Source of the DNA: Verrucomicrobiia bacterium
GTDB lineage: Bacteria; Verrucomicrobiota; Verrucomicrobiia; Limisphaerales; UBA9464
Direction of reading: 5' to 3'
NCBI GenBank assembly: GCA_019634635.1
Contig: JAHCBB010000033.1
Location: 1-54,403 of the forward strand
Length of the DNA stretch: 54,403 nt
In this document: piece by piece, positions 37,414 to 46,171 of the stretch
Numbering within the stretch: the first letter of the stretch is position 1
How the letters are laid out: the number at the start of each line of letters is the position of its first letter
The notes under the pieces: model-generated
Told to the model about the DNA's origin: nothing
Databases searched by the model: none
The model's input: only the letters and a program-made list of their open reading frames with translations
Position numbers and translations under genes: made by a program

Positions 37414-37839
37414 ATGAAGCCCGCTCCTCTGTTCCGGTGCCTGATCGCCACCCTCATCGTCGTCGCGTTTGCCGGATGCGCGACGAGTCCCCGGGGGACC
37501 GAGCGGGACCTTGCGGCCTCCGGGTTCCAGGTGGTCCCCGCGACGACGCCGGAGCAGTTGAGGCAGCTCAACACCCTGCCGAACGAGCGGATCTCGGTGA
37601 TCAACCGTCAGGGCGAAGTGTATTTCGTCTATCCGGACCGCGCGAAGAACCAGCTCTACGTGGGCCGCAACGCGCAGTATTCGGCCTACCAGAACCTGCT
37701 GCTGAACCAGAAGGTGCAGACCGAGGCGCTGCAGACCGAACGGGACGCCACCAATGCCGAGATCATCAACACCGAGGCCACCGCGTTGAGCGACGACCCT
37801 TGGGCGGCCTTTGGCGTCTGGCCGCTGGCTCCTTTTTGA
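37414..37839 (+). CDS. Lipoprotein, first of a tandem paralogous pair
   Basis: This encodes 141 aa with a lipoprotein signal peptide (MKPAPLFRCLIATLIVVAFAGC; the lipidated Cys follows AFAG). The mature part begins ATSPRGTERDLAASGFQVVPAT and has the conserved stretches TTPEQLRQLNTLP, then EVYFVYPDRAKNQLYVGRNAQY. These match the next gene (GFRVVPATTPEQ; FYVYPDLARMQLYIGQQEQY). The core pattern 'F.VyPD.a..qLYvG...qY..Y' looks like a small beta-hairpin module. The protein should be anchored in the outer or inner membrane. The function is unknown. It is divergent from dprA. Confidence 0.75.
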   Translation: MKPAPLFRCLIATLIVVAFAGCATSPRGTERDLAASGFQVVPATTPEQLRQLNTLPNERISVINRQGEVYFVYPDRAKNQLYVGRNAQYSAYQNLLLNQKVQTEALQTERDATNAEIINTEATALSDDPWAAFGVWPLAPF

Positions 37840-37866
37840 TCCGCGCGTGTGCCCCGGACTCCCGCC

Positions 37867-38268
37867 ATGAACCGCCCTTCCATCCTCCTTTCGCTGGTCG
37901 TCGTTGCCTGGATTGCCGGGTGCTCCACCCCGTCCCGGACGGAGCAGATCGAAAGCCGGCTTGCGGCCGCCGGGTTTCGGGTGGTGCCGGCCACCACGCC
38001 TGAGCAGCGCCAGATGGTTCAACAGTTCCCCCCGGGCGAGCTCACCCTGGTGACCCGGGATGGGAAGCAATTCTACGTGTACCCCGATCTGGCCCGGATG
38101 CAGCTGTACATCGGGCAGCAGGAGCAGTACCGGGCGTACCAGGCGCGAGTGGAAATCGAGGCGGCGGCGGGCGCTGAAAACCGGGCGGCGCAACAATCGG
38201 TGATGGAAGCCCGGAACGACTCCCTGCCGGAATGGAACGAGGCCTGGGGGTCGTTCACCGGGGATTGA
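37867..38268 (+). CDS. Lipoprotein, second of a tandem paralogous pair
   Basis: This encodes 133 aa. The signal peptide with lipobox is MNRPSILLSLVVVAWIAGC. The body is clearly homologous to the gene 28 bases upstream, sharing LAAAGFRVVPATTPEQ and the FYVYPDLARMQLYIG module, while the C-terminus differs (QQSVMEARNDSLPEWNEAW). The pair arose by tandem duplication followed by divergence. The two are probably co-transcribed. No family name is known to me. Confidence 0.75.
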   Translation: MNRPSILLSLVVVAWIAGCSTPSRTEQIESRLAAAGFRVVPATTPEQRQMVQQFPPGELTLVTRDGKQFYVYPDLARMQLYIGQQEQYRAYQARVEIEAAAGAENRAAQQSVMEARNDSLPEWNEAWGSFTGD

Positions 38269-38386
38269 TCCGCCCGCCCTCCCGGGGGGAGGCCGGATTG
38301 AACCTCGTGGATTTTATACAACTTCCCTTTCCCAAGCGCGGAAATCTGGGACAGTCCCGGTGTGTCGTGCCCGGGTCTGACCGTGG

Positions 38387-39001
38387 ATGGCGACGTCATC
38401 AATGCTCTCCACCCTGATCTGGTTTTCGGCTGCCGCCGTGTCGGCCGTCGCCTTCGCCTCCCTGTTTGAATGGCTCCTGCACCGGTATGTCATGCACCGG
38501 CCGGTCGGGCCGTTTGACTACCCCTTCCGCACCCACGCCCTCATCCATCACCACGTCTTCCGGGCGGATGAGTCCTACCACGTGCAACGCGACGAGGACC
38601 GGGAGATCATCCCGATGGCCTGGTGGAATGGCCCGGTGCTGGTCGCCCTGGGATGCATTCCCTACGCCATAGCGGGCTGGGCACTGGGACACTGGGAGGT
38701 CGTGCCTGCAGCCGCCGTCGTGTTTGCCCTCTACTACGGGGTTTACGAATACCTGCACTGGTGCATGCATCTGCCGCGCCGCCGCCGGGTCGAGCGCTCC
38801 GGGATCTTCTTCCGGCTCAACGGCCATCACCTGCTGCACCACCGGTACATGCACAAGAATTTCAACGTGGTGCTGCCCCTCGCCGACCTTTGCCTTGGCA
38901 CGCTGCTGCCCCGGGCCAGAACCCATTTCGCGCAGGCTCGCGGTCCGTCCGTGCCCAATGTGCAGCCGCTGACGCCCGAGCCCGTGCCGGTGGCGCACTG
39001 A
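38387..39001 (+). CDS. Fatty acid hydroxylase/sterol desaturase superfamily protein
   Basis: This 204-aa membrane protein has the three His clusters of the di-iron FA-hydroxylase superfamily: HRYVMH, HALIHHHVF and HHLLHHRYMH. Hydrophobic segments occur at about residues 6-30, 80-95 and 108-125. The family introduces hydroxyl groups or double bonds into lipids or carotenoids with O2. The length is like small carotenoid or fatty-acid hydroxylases. The start may instead be the ATG at 38402. The gene stands alone, so the substrate is unknown. Confidence 0.85.
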   Translation: MATSSMLSTLIWFSAAAVSAVAFASLFEWLLHRYVMHRPVGPFDYPFRTHALIHHHVFRADESYHVQRDEDREIIPMAWWNGPVLVALGCIPYAIAGWALGHWEVVPAAAVVFALYYGVYEYLHWCMHLPRRRRVERSGIFFRLNGHHLLHHRYMHKNFNVVLPLADLCLGTLLPRARTHFAQARGPSVPNVQPLTPEPVPVAH

Positions 39002-39076
39002 GGTTGCCCGGATGGCCGGAGGCGGCCGGGCGCCCGCAGGCGAACCCGACGCCACGGGGAGTGTCCCGCGTGCCCC

Positions 39077-40561
39077 TCAGGAGACCCCCGCCATCCGGCG
39101 GAGGATTGCCGCCTGTGAAAATTCGGGGCGGCTGAGTTCCCCGGCGATCCGGCCCTCACGCAGGACAAGGATGCGCCGGCTCAGGGCCATCAGTTCCGGC
39201 AGTTCGCTGGAGATCAGCAGAATCGCGGTGCCCGCGGCCGCGAGGGTGTCGAGCAGACGATGGATCTCCGCCTTGGCTCCGACATCCACCCCTCGCGTGG
39301 GCTCGTCCACCAGCAGCACCGGGCATTCCAGTGCCAGCCACTTGGCGAGGGCGATTTTCTGCTGGTTGCCACCGCTCAGTTCCCGGACAGGCGCCTCCAG
39401 CGATGGGGCTTTGACCCGGAGCCGGTCGGCGTAGTGTTGCACCAAAACCCGCTCCGCCCCGCGCCGAACGATGCCTGCCGTGGCCAGGCGAGGCAGGGCT
39501 GCGAGGGACGTGTTTTCGCGGCAGTTGAGGGAGAGCAGCAGGCCGAGGCGCTTGCGATCCTCGGGTAGGAAGCCAAGGCCCGCCTGCATCGCGGCGCCGA
39601 CCCGGCCCAGCGGCAGCGGATTCCCGCCCACCCGCACCGAACCGGTGGCCGCGCGGTCGAGTCCGAAAATCGCATGCGCCACCTCGCTGCGTCCGGCGCC
39701 GACAAGTCCCGCCAGTCCCAACACCTCGCCGGCGCGCAGCGTGAATTCCACCCCGGAGAAGCGGCCGGGCGACGACAGCCCCTCCACGCGCAGCCGCTCC
39801 GGTCCCAGGGGGCGCCCGGCGTGAGAGGGTTCGTGCGGGGTGATGTCGCGTCCGATCATCTGATGGACGAGGGCCTCGGGGGAGGTGTCCGCAACCGCCC
39901 CGGTCGCGACATGACGCCCGTCCCGCAGCACGGTGACCCGGTCGCACAGCCGAAAGATCTCGTCCATGCGGTGCGAGACGTAGAGCACCGTGATGCGGCG
40001 TTCGCGAAGCCGCGCCAGCAGCGAGAACAGATGTTCGCTTTCAGCCACCGACAGGGAGCTGGTGGGTTCGTCAAACACGATCACCCGGGCGCCGGTGCCG
40101 ACGGCGGCGGCGATCTGCACGAGCTGTTCCTGTCCGGTGGTCAACTCCCCCAACGGACGGTCCACGTCGAACGGTGCATCCATCGCCGCCAGCATCTCGC
40201 GGGCCCGGGTTCGCATCGCGGGCCGGGACAAGACGCCGGCATGTGCCGGCAGGTCCCCGAGGCACAGGTTCTCGGCGATGGTGAGGTTGGGACAGAAGGC
40301 CAGCTCCTGATGGACCATCGCCAATCCGAGCTTTCGGGCGGCATGGGGATTGGGCGGGGAGACGACCCGGCCGTTGAGGCGGATTTCACCGGTATCCGCG
40401 CGGTGCACGCCGGCGAGAATTTTTCCGAGGGTGCTCTTCCCGGCGCCGTTCTCGCCCATGAGCGCGTGGCACGAGCCCTCCTCGACGGCGAAGCCCACCC
40501 CCTCCAGCGCATGGACGCCGGCAAAGCGCTTGGTGATGCCGTGGAAGCTGAGAAAGGCCAC
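39077..40561 (-). CDS. Sugar-type ABC transporter ATP-binding protein (RbsA/MglA-like)
   Basis: This 494-aa protein has two ABC domains in tandem. Domain 1: Walker A GENGAGKSTLGKILAG, signature TTGQEQLVQIA, Walker B ARVIVFDEPTSSLS. Domain 2: a degenerate Walker A GLVGAGRSEVAHAIFG, strong signature LSGGNQQKIALAKWLA, and Walker B VLLVDEPTRGVDVG. This layout is specific to carbohydrate/nucleoside importers (CUT2; RbsA, MglA, and BmpA-linked types). No permease or binding protein is adjacent. Instead a nucleoside-symporter-like MFS gene lies 31 bases upstream on the same strand. The partners must be encoded elsewhere or may have been lost. Confidence 0.92.
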   Translation of the reverse strand: MAFLSFHGITKRFAGVHALEGVGFAVEEGSCHALMGENGAGKSTLGKILAGVHRADTGEIRLNGRVVSPPNPHAARKLGLAMVHQELAFCPNLTIAENLCLGDLPAHAGVLSRPAMRTRAREMLAAMDAPFDVDRPLGELTTGQEQLVQIAAAVGTGARVIVFDEPTSSLSVAESEHLFSLLARLRERRITVLYVSHRMDEIFRLCDRVTVLRDGRHVATGAVADTSPEALVHQMIGRDITPHEPSHAGRPLGPERLRVEGLSSPGRFSGVEFTLRAGEVLGLAGLVGAGRSEVAHAIFGLDRAATGSVRVGGNPLPLGRVGAAMQAGLGFLPEDRKRLGLLLSLNCRENTSLAALPRLATAGIVRRGAERVLVQHYADRLRVKAPSLEAPVRELSGGNQQKIALAKWLALECPVLLVDEPTRGVDVGAKAEIHRLLDTLAAAGTAILLISSELPELMALSRRILVLREGRIAGELSRPEFSQAAILRRMAGVS

Positions 40562-40592
40562 GGGGACGGAGCCCGCACAGGAACACCGGGTG

Positions 40593-41897
40593 TCAGTGCC
40601 CGACGGCGTCGGGAGCGGGAGTGGGGGTCTTCGGCGGATGGAAGAAGAGGGCGAGCAGCACCACCGCGCCGAGCGAGATCAGGCACGGCAGGACGAACAG
40701 CCCGCGGAAGTTGGTGACCCCGTCCTGGGTGTACACCGACTGCAGCAGCCAGGGGCAGATGGAGTTGGCCACCAGGGCGCCGATGCCGAGGATCATCACG
40801 TTGAAAAGCCCCTGGGCGCTGGACCGCGCGTCCTTCGGGAAGTAGGCGTCCACGAAGATGTACACCGTGGCGAAGAAGAAGGCGTAACAGATGCCGTGCA
40901 GCACCTGCACGAGGATGATCAGGCCCTGATGTTGCGGGAAGAAGGCATAGACCGCGAACCGCGCCGTGTGCCCGAGGATGCCGACGATGAGGGTGGTTCG
41001 CCAGCCAAGGGCCTTCAGCGTCGCCCCGAGGATGAACATGGTCAGGATTTCGGCCACCTGCCCGATGCTCATCACCGGCATGATCCAGTTCCCCGGAATG
41101 CCCACCGCCGGGCTGCCCAGAAAGACGCCGGTCCAGTTGAAGTAACAATTGTGGACGAACGAATCAATGAAGGTCACCACCCAGAGCACCAGGATGAACG
41201 GATGTTTCAGGAAGCGGACCGATTCGAGCCACGCGAGCTTGTTGGCGCCGGTGCCGGGCTTCGGCGGTGTGTGGGGCAGCGCCAGGCTGAAGGCCGCCAG
41301 CACGAGGGACGCGATGCCCGCAACGATGAAGGTCCAGCGCGTGGCGCTCTGCAGCGCGGGTCCGGTCAGGCCATGCTTGAGGGCCTCGCCGACCCACGCG
41401 ACCAGGCCCTGCGGATTGGCGTCCGACACCTTTGCCCAGTCCACAAAGATGAACGTGAACGGCCACGCAGCGAGGATCCATCCGATGGTGCCGCCCATCC
41501 GGACCAGCCCGAACTCGCGTTGCGGATCGCGCATGTTGGCAAAGGCGATGGAGTTGGTGATGGAGATGGTCGGGACGTAGAGCAGGCAGTGCACGAGCAT
41601 CAGGCTGAAGAACGCCCCGAAGGACTCGACGAACCCGAGCCCCATGATCGCCAGGCCGCCAATGAGGTGGGAAAATGAGAGGAACCTCTCGGCGGCGAAG
41701 CGCCGGTCGGCGAACTCGTTGCTGAAAAACATCCCCACGATGGAGGCCACCGGGAACGCATTGAGGATCAGCGACTGCTCCCCGGGGGTGAATCTCAGGC
41801 TGGGCAGGTAGCCGAAGATCAGCGGCAGCCAGGCGCCCCAGATGAAAAACTGGAGCACCATCATGAAGAACAACTTCAACCGGGGGGTGGAATTCAT
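40593..41897 (-). CDS. MFS transporter, nucleoside:H+ symporter-like
   Basis: This 434-aa protein has about 12 hydrophobic segments. It begins MNSTPRLKLFFMMVLQFFIW, where the 'LQFFIWGAW' element is typical of the NupG/nucleoside-H+ symporter branch and its relatives in Bacteroidetes, Planctomycetes and Verrucomicrobia. Other features are RMGGTIGWILAAWPF and a second-half HGICYAFFFATVYIFVDAYF. ATG 41897 fits; residues upstream are not membrane-like. The substrate could be a nucleoside or a sugar. It precedes the orphan ABC ATPase by 31 bases. Confidence 0.88.
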   Translation of the reverse strand: MNSTPRLKLFFMMVLQFFIWGAWLPLIFGYLPSLRFTPGEQSLILNAFPVASIVGMFFSNEFADRRFAAERFLSFSHLIGGLAIMGLGFVESFGAFFSLMLVHCLLYVPTISITNSIAFANMRDPQREFGLVRMGGTIGWILAAWPFTFIFVDWAKVSDANPQGLVAWVGEALKHGLTGPALQSATRWTFIVAGIASLVLAAFSLALPHTPPKPGTGANKLAWLESVRFLKHPFILVLWVVTFIDSFVHNCYFNWTGVFLGSPAVGIPGNWIMPVMSIGQVAEILTMFILGATLKALGWRTTLIVGILGHTARFAVYAFFPQHQGLIILVQVLHGICYAFFFATVYIFVDAYFPKDARSSAQGLFNVMILGIGALVANSICPWLLQSVYTQDGVTNFRGLFVLPCLISLGAVVLLALFFHPPKTPTPAPDAVGH

Positions 41898-42130
41898 GGG
41901 CAGGGGGGAGCGGTGACCGATCGGGCGTGAAGGTAGGTAAGCCCGGCCCCGCGAAACAAGCACCGACTCCGTCCCCGTGCCGCCGAGGACGCCCGGGAGC
42001 GGTCGTTCCGACGCGGGAGCGGTAGATTCCCGGCAGGTGGTTTCGGGTGGAGGCGTTGGGGTCCCCGCCGACCCGCCTGCGGCACCTGGAGTCTTCCCAA
42101 CGGCATCCGGTTCCTGGCAAGGTGCTTCCG

Positions 42131-42568
42131 ATGATCACGTGGAGACACGGGGCGATCTGCTGGCTCCTGCTGGCGGTTCTGGGATGCGGCTGCAGTTATT
42201 CCAGGGAATGGAGGGCGGCGTCCCGACAGGCGGCGCCCACCAATGACATCACCGGCGCCTGGGTCGGGGTCTGGCAAAACTCCAACAATGACCACACCGA
42301 CCGGCTGATCGCGGTGATTTCAAGGGTCTCCGAGACGGAGTATCACGCGCGGTTCAAGGCCTGGTGGCTGGGCATTCTCAGCGGGACCTTCGAGGCGACG
42401 CTCACCGGGCGTTGGGAGGACAACGCGTTTGTCTTCAGCGGCACGCAGCAGGTGATGCGGTGGACGTTTTCGCAGGAGGGCCGGGCCGATCCGCGCCATT
42501 TCCAGTCGCAATATTCCAGCGACAGCTACCGCGGAATCTTCTCGATGACCCGCCCCCCCGCGCCCTGA
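42131..42568 (+). CDS. Putative lipoprotein of unknown function
   Basis: This encodes 145 aa. The N-terminus MITWRHGAICWLLLAVLGCGC is a lipoprotein signal with LGC. The mature part contains DITGAWVGVWQNSNNDHTDR, RVSETEYHARFKAWWLGILS and EATLTGRWEDNAFVFSGTQQ. This strand-rich pattern resembles small lipocalin-like or DUF-type domains that read 'G.W.G.W.....H...l.......'. I do not recognise the family. It is convergent with the GT9 gene, 18 bases away. Confidence 0.7.
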   Translation: MITWRHGAICWLLLAVLGCGCSYSREWRAASRQAAPTNDITGAWVGVWQNSNNDHTDRLIAVISRVSETEYHARFKAWWLGILSGTFEATLTGRWEDNAFVFSGTQQVMRWTFSQEGRADPRHFQSQYSSDSYRGIFSMTRPPAP

Positions 42569-42586
42569 GCCTGCCGCGCCCCGGGC

Positions 42587-43543
42587 TCACCATCCGGGCA
42601 GGAGCGCCCGGATGCGTGCGGCAACCGGGCCTGCGGCAAGACGCTCCAGCTGATCTCCGGCCTCAAGCACCTCCATGCGGTCGCAGCGTGGGCGCCACGT
42701 CCGGACCCGGCTAGGCCCCCAGAGGATGAGGCCCGGGAGGCCGAGGGCGGCAGCGAGGTGGGTGATGCCGGAGTCGTGTCCGAGGAACCCCCGGCAGGCT
42801 GCAAGATGGGAGGCCACTTCGGGCAGCGGACGCGACCGCAGGACCTCCGCGGCGCCGCGGGGGAGACCGGCTGCGAGGCGATCGAGCCGGTCGCCCTCGG
42901 CCTCGCCCCCCACCAGCAGAAACCGCGATCCTTCTGTTTGCGCGAGGCTTTCGAGCAGGGCGGCCCAGCGGCTCTCCGGCCAGTTCTTGCGTTCGCTGCC
43001 GGATCCTGGATGCACCGCGAGCGGACCGTTCCGCGAGGCGTCCGCGGCGCGGCCACGAATTCGGGGCACCGGATCGGCATCAAACACGGCGAGGCGTTCG
43101 AGCGGGCGCAGCAACTGCTCGGACGCGTGGGTATCGGACGCTTCATCCGGGCGATGGGGCCCCTGAAGGAAGCCCGCGCGTGAGACGCGGCTGACGTTGG
43201 TCTGAAAGATCAGGTCCGGATCGAACAGGTAGCTGAGAATGATGTGGAACTTGCCGAAGTACGCGGCCAGTTCGGGATCCAGATCGCCCCCGCGGGCGAA
43301 GAACCCGGCGAGCGGTCGCGCCTCGATGTTCCGGGCGGTATCGGCCGCCCCTGAGGCCAAGGCCAGGGCGGCCACGTTGGGGTAGCCCAGCACCTCGATG
43401 CGGTTGCCGGGAAAACTCGCGCGCAGGGCCGCCAGGACCGGGAGGGTCAGGATGAAGTCCCCAAGGGCGCCGCCGCGGATGACCAGGATGTTTCCCTGCC
43501 GGGGGCCATCCGGACCCGGCCCGCGAATCTCCGGCGGCGCCAT
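42587..43543 (-). CDS. Glycosyltransferase family 9 (heptosyltransferase-like)
   Basis: This 318-aa GT-B fold protein resembles ADP-heptose:LPS heptosyltransferases, which extend lipopolysaccharide or related glycans on the cytoplasmic face of the inner membrane. The N-terminus NILVIRGGALGDFILTLPVL is the family motif; the second domain shows LAVHPGSGSERKNWPESRW, RFLLVGGEAEGDRL, FLGHDSGITHLAAALGLPGL and LWGPS. The start may be the ATG at 43543 or at 43555. It follows the prepilin-like gene by 31 bases on the same strand; no other LPS genes are near. Confidence 0.9.
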   Translation of the reverse strand: MAPPEIRGPGPDGPRQGNILVIRGGALGDFILTLPVLAALRASFPGNRIEVLGYPNVAALALASGAADTARNIEARPLAGFFARGGDLDPELAAYFGKFHIILSYLFDPDLIFQTNVSRVSRAGFLQGPHRPDEASDTHASEQLLRPLERLAVFDADPVPRIRGRAADASRNGPLAVHPGSGSERKNWPESRWAALLESLAQTEGSRFLLVGGEAEGDRLDRLAAGLPRGAAEVLRSRPLPEVASHLAACRGFLGHDSGITHLAAALGLPGLILWGPSRVRTWRPRCDRMEVLEAGDQLERLAAGPVAARIRALLPGW

Positions 43544-43574
43544 GGCCGGTGGCATCTGGGAAGGACCGAACCGG

Positions 43575-44444
43575 TCAGAGGGGCTGCCACCGCTTATGGC
43601 GGTACTTGTCCCACACCCACCGGAAGTCGGGATTGTTGGGGCCGCCGCCGGCCCAGTTGAAGCTCGAGATGCCGACGGCGGAGTCCCGGGCCGCCTTGAT
43701 GGTCCGTGGATCAATCCACTTGTGCCCCTCGTAGTGGCCGTCCTGGAAGGAGAAGGTGCTGAAGTTCCCGTGGAACACGGCAAACGGATCAATCCAGCTC
43801 CGTCCCGCCACGCTCAAGACCCACGTGCCAAGGTTGGAGTTCCTGGGATCCGACTCCTCAATGAAGATGAAGGATTCGGCCGGGCTGGTCACGTCATCCA
43901 CCTTGATGTACGGGGGCTGCGCGGCCTCCCAGCCCAAAATTCCATTCATCCCGTTCGCCTTGGAATAGCTGTCCCACGCCCATCCCTGTCCGGGGCGTCG
44001 GCGCGCCCGAAGGTCGCCCGGGCAATGGTAGGAGTTCACTGCGGTGAGATAGTCCCAGAGCGGTCCGTTGGTGAGGCCGGCGCGGACCCGGGTCATGGCC
44101 TGTTCCAGTGTGATGCCTCCCGAAATGTCGGGTCGCGGACCTGCCCAGTACCCGCCGCCGGTGAGCGGGGTGTTGATGCCCTGCTTGTTCCGCCAGTTGT
44201 CGGTCGGGGCCAGGTAATCCTGATTGTCACCCGAATACATGATCCAGGCGAGCGCGAGCTGTTTCTGGTTGTTGGCGCAGGCGGCGCCGGTGGCCTTGAG
44301 TTTGGCCTTGGCCAGTGCCGGCAGGAGCATGCCGGCCAAGATGGCAATGATGGCGATCACCACCAGCAGTTCGATGAGTGTGAAGCCGCGCGGCTCCCGG
44401 ATGCGCGTGCGACGGAGTGAGGGGGCGAGTTTCATGGTCTTCAA
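43575..44444 (-). CDS. Type II secretion prepilin-like (pseudopilin) protein
   Basis: This 289-aa protein has a type III (prepilin) signal: a basic leader, then RGFTLIELLVVIAIIAILAG, with cleavage after Gly and Phe at +1, Glu at +5. The following ALAKAKLKATGAACANNQKQ and WIMYSGDNQDYLAPTDN are the standard Verrucomicrobial version of the DUF1559/H-X9-DG-like proteins. The pattern FSFQDGHYEGHKWIDPRTIK near the C-terminus is its H-x9-DG-like element. Genomes of this group carry many such paralogues; their role (surface fibres or secretion) is undefined. An in-frame ATG nine bases later (44435) is an alternative start. Confidence 0.92.
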   Translation of the reverse strand: MKTMKLAPSLRRTRIREPRGFTLIELLVVIAIIAILAGMLLPALAKAKLKATGAACANNQKQLALAWIMYSGDNQDYLAPTDNWRNKQGINTPLTGGGYWAGPRPDISGGITLEQAMTRVRAGLTNGPLWDYLTAVNSYHCPGDLRARRRPGQGWAWDSYSKANGMNGILGWEAAQPPYIKVDDVTSPAESFIFIEESDPRNSNLGTWVLSVAGRSWIDPFAVFHGNFSTFSFQDGHYEGHKWIDPRTIKAARDSAVGISSFNWAGGGPNNPDFRWVWDKYRHKRWQPL

Positions 44445-44539
44445 CGTGTCTTAAGAAGGACCCTCGCGGACGTCTGTCCACCTTCCAAGCAGGAGTTGCC
44501 AAAAAAAGCGGCCCCCGGGGCGAAATCCGCCCCACCCGA

Positions 44540-45805
44540 TCAGCCCGTGAACCGGCGACCCACAACGATGGCGTTGTGGCCGCCGAACCCGAACGAATTG
44601 TTGGCGAACACTTCGATGCGCCGTTCCTGGGCGGTCCGGGGTACGAAGTTGAGGTCGCACGCGGCGCACTCCGGATCCGGTTCCTCGAGGTTGATGGTCG
44701 GCGGCGCCACCTGGGCCTCCACCGCCTTGCAACAGATGGCCATTTCGATCGCCCCCGCGGCCCCAAGCATGTGGCCCGTGGCACCCTTCGTGGAACTGGC
44801 CGCCAGGTGCCGGGCGTGATCTCCGAACACGTTCCGGATCATGCGCGCCTCGCAGACATCTCCGACCGGCGTGCTGGTGGCATGGCAGTTGATGTAGTCC
44901 ACGGCGTCCGGACGCAGCCCGGCGTGGCGCAGGGCCATGTGCATGGCCCGGCCCGCACCCTCGCCCTCCGGGTCGGGGGCCGTCATGTGACAGGCGTCCG
45001 CAGTGTTCCCGTAGCCGACGATCTCGCAGTAGATCCGCGCGCCGCGCCGGCGGGCATGGTCCAGTTCCTCCAGGACCAGCACGGCCGCGCCCTCGCCCAT
45101 GACAAACCCGTCGCGCTGACGGTCAAACGGCCGCGACGAGCGGTGGGGCTCGTCGTTCCGCGTGCTCATGGCCTTCATCGCCGAGAAGCCGGCAATCCCC
45201 ATCGGCACCACGGTGGCCTCGGTCCCGCCGGCGAACATCACTGCGGCGTCCCCGCGCTTGATGGTGGCCCAGGCCTCGCCGATGGCATGGGTTGCGGTCG
45301 CGCAGGCGGAACAGGTGGCGAAGTTCGGACCGCGCAGCCGGTAGTAGAGCGAGAACAGGCCCGAGGCGATGTTCAGGATCAGCATCGGGATCATGAACGG
45401 GCTGATGCGGGACGGCCCCTTGTCGAGCAGGACGCAGTGCTGCTCCTCGGTGGTCTTCAGGCCGCCGATGCCCGATCCGAGAAAAACGCCGATCTCGTCG
45501 CGGTCTTCCCGATCGAGATCGAGGCCGGAATCCTGAAGCGCGCCCCAGCCCGCATAGACTCCGAAGTGGGAGAACCGGTCGGTGCGACGGACCTCCTTGG
45601 GGTTCGGAAATGCCGGAGCGGGCGCAAACTCGCGAACCTCCGCCGCGATCTGGCAGTCGTAGGGACTCGCGTCGAACGAGGTGATCCGCTCAATGCCGCA
45701 TGCGCCCGAGACGATGTTCCTCCACAGGGTGCCGGCATCGTTGCCCAGGCTGGACACGCAGCCGATGCCCGTGACCACCACCCGACGTTCGGACCATGAA
45801 CTCAT
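44540..45805 (-). CDS. fabF: Beta-ketoacyl-[acyl-carrier-protein] synthase II
   Basis: This 421-aa cytoplasmic condensing enzyme elongates acyl-ACP with malonyl-ACP. The catalytic triad is visible: Cys in ATCSACATATHAIG, His in YINCHATSTPVGD, and His in KGATGHMLGAAGA. Lys and Phe gatekeepers are present (SSTKGATG; FANNSFGFGGHNA). The HATST motif differs from the usual NAHGTST, but the His is kept. ATG 45805 (MSSWSERRVVVTG) fits the family. acpP lies upstream with a terminator hairpin between, so transcription of fabF may be partly uncoupled. Confidence 0.93.
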   Translation of the reverse strand: MSSWSERRVVVTGIGCVSSLGNDAGTLWRNIVSGACGIERITSFDASPYDCQIAAEVREFAPAPAFPNPKEVRRTDRFSHFGVYAGWGALQDSGLDLDREDRDEIGVFLGSGIGGLKTTEEQHCVLLDKGPSRISPFMIPMLILNIASGLFSLYYRLRGPNFATCSACATATHAIGEAWATIKRGDAAVMFAGGTEATVVPMGIAGFSAMKAMSTRNDEPHRSSRPFDRQRDGFVMGEGAAVLVLEELDHARRRGARIYCEIVGYGNTADACHMTAPDPEGEGAGRAMHMALRHAGLRPDAVDYINCHATSTPVGDVCEARMIRNVFGDHARHLAASSTKGATGHMLGAAGAIEMAICCKAVEAQVAPPTINLEEPDPECAACDLNFVPRTAQERRIEVFANNSFGFGGHNAIVVGRRFTG

Positions 45806-45872
45806 CGCTTGCGCGCCATTACCCGGGAAAACACGCGCCGCGGGCAAAGGAAAAGTGACCCCGTTCACCAAA

Positions 45873-45900
45873 GAAAAAGGCAGCCGGGTCGCCGGCTGCC
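45873..45900 (-). terminator. Rho-independent terminator between acpP and fabF
   Basis: On the minus strand a perfect 9-bp stem GGCAGCCGG/CCGGCTGCC (45900-45892 and 45887-45879) encloses a 4-base loop and is followed by a run of five T. It lies 26 bases after the acpP stop and 73 bases before the fabF start. This is the clearest terminator in the window and would produce a short abundant acpP mRNA with reduced read-through into fabF. Confidence 0.85.
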
Positions 45901-45925
45901 CTCTTCGGATCGAGCGCGCCCTCGA

Positions 45926-46171
45926 TTACTTCTGCTGGTCCTCCACGTATTTGACGACGTCGCCCACGGTTTGAAGCTTCTCCGCCTCCTCGTCGGCAAT
46001 CTCCAGCCCAAATTCCTCCTCCAGGGCCATCACCAACTCCACCGTGTCCAGGGAGTCCGCGCCCAGGTCCTCGATGAACTTGGCCTCCGGCGTCACCTGG
46101 TCGGCGTTTACGCCGAGCTGCTCGACGATGATGTCCTTGATGCGTTGCTCGATGGATTTTTCAGCGGCCAT
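45926..46171 (-). CDS. acpP: Acyl carrier protein
   Basis: This 81-aa carrier holds growing acyl chains on a phosphopantetheine arm during fatty acid synthesis. The modified Ser is in GADSLDTVELVMALEEEF, the invariant ACP motif. The acidic composition, the helix pattern and the size are typical. It precedes fabF, as in most bacteria, but here a terminator hairpin separates them. No fabD or fabG gene lies upstream in the window. Confidence 0.97.
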   Translation of the reverse strand: MAAEKSIEQRIKDIIVEQLGVNADQVTPEAKFIEDLGADSLDTVELVMALEEEFGLEIADEEAEKLQTVGDVVKYVEDQQK

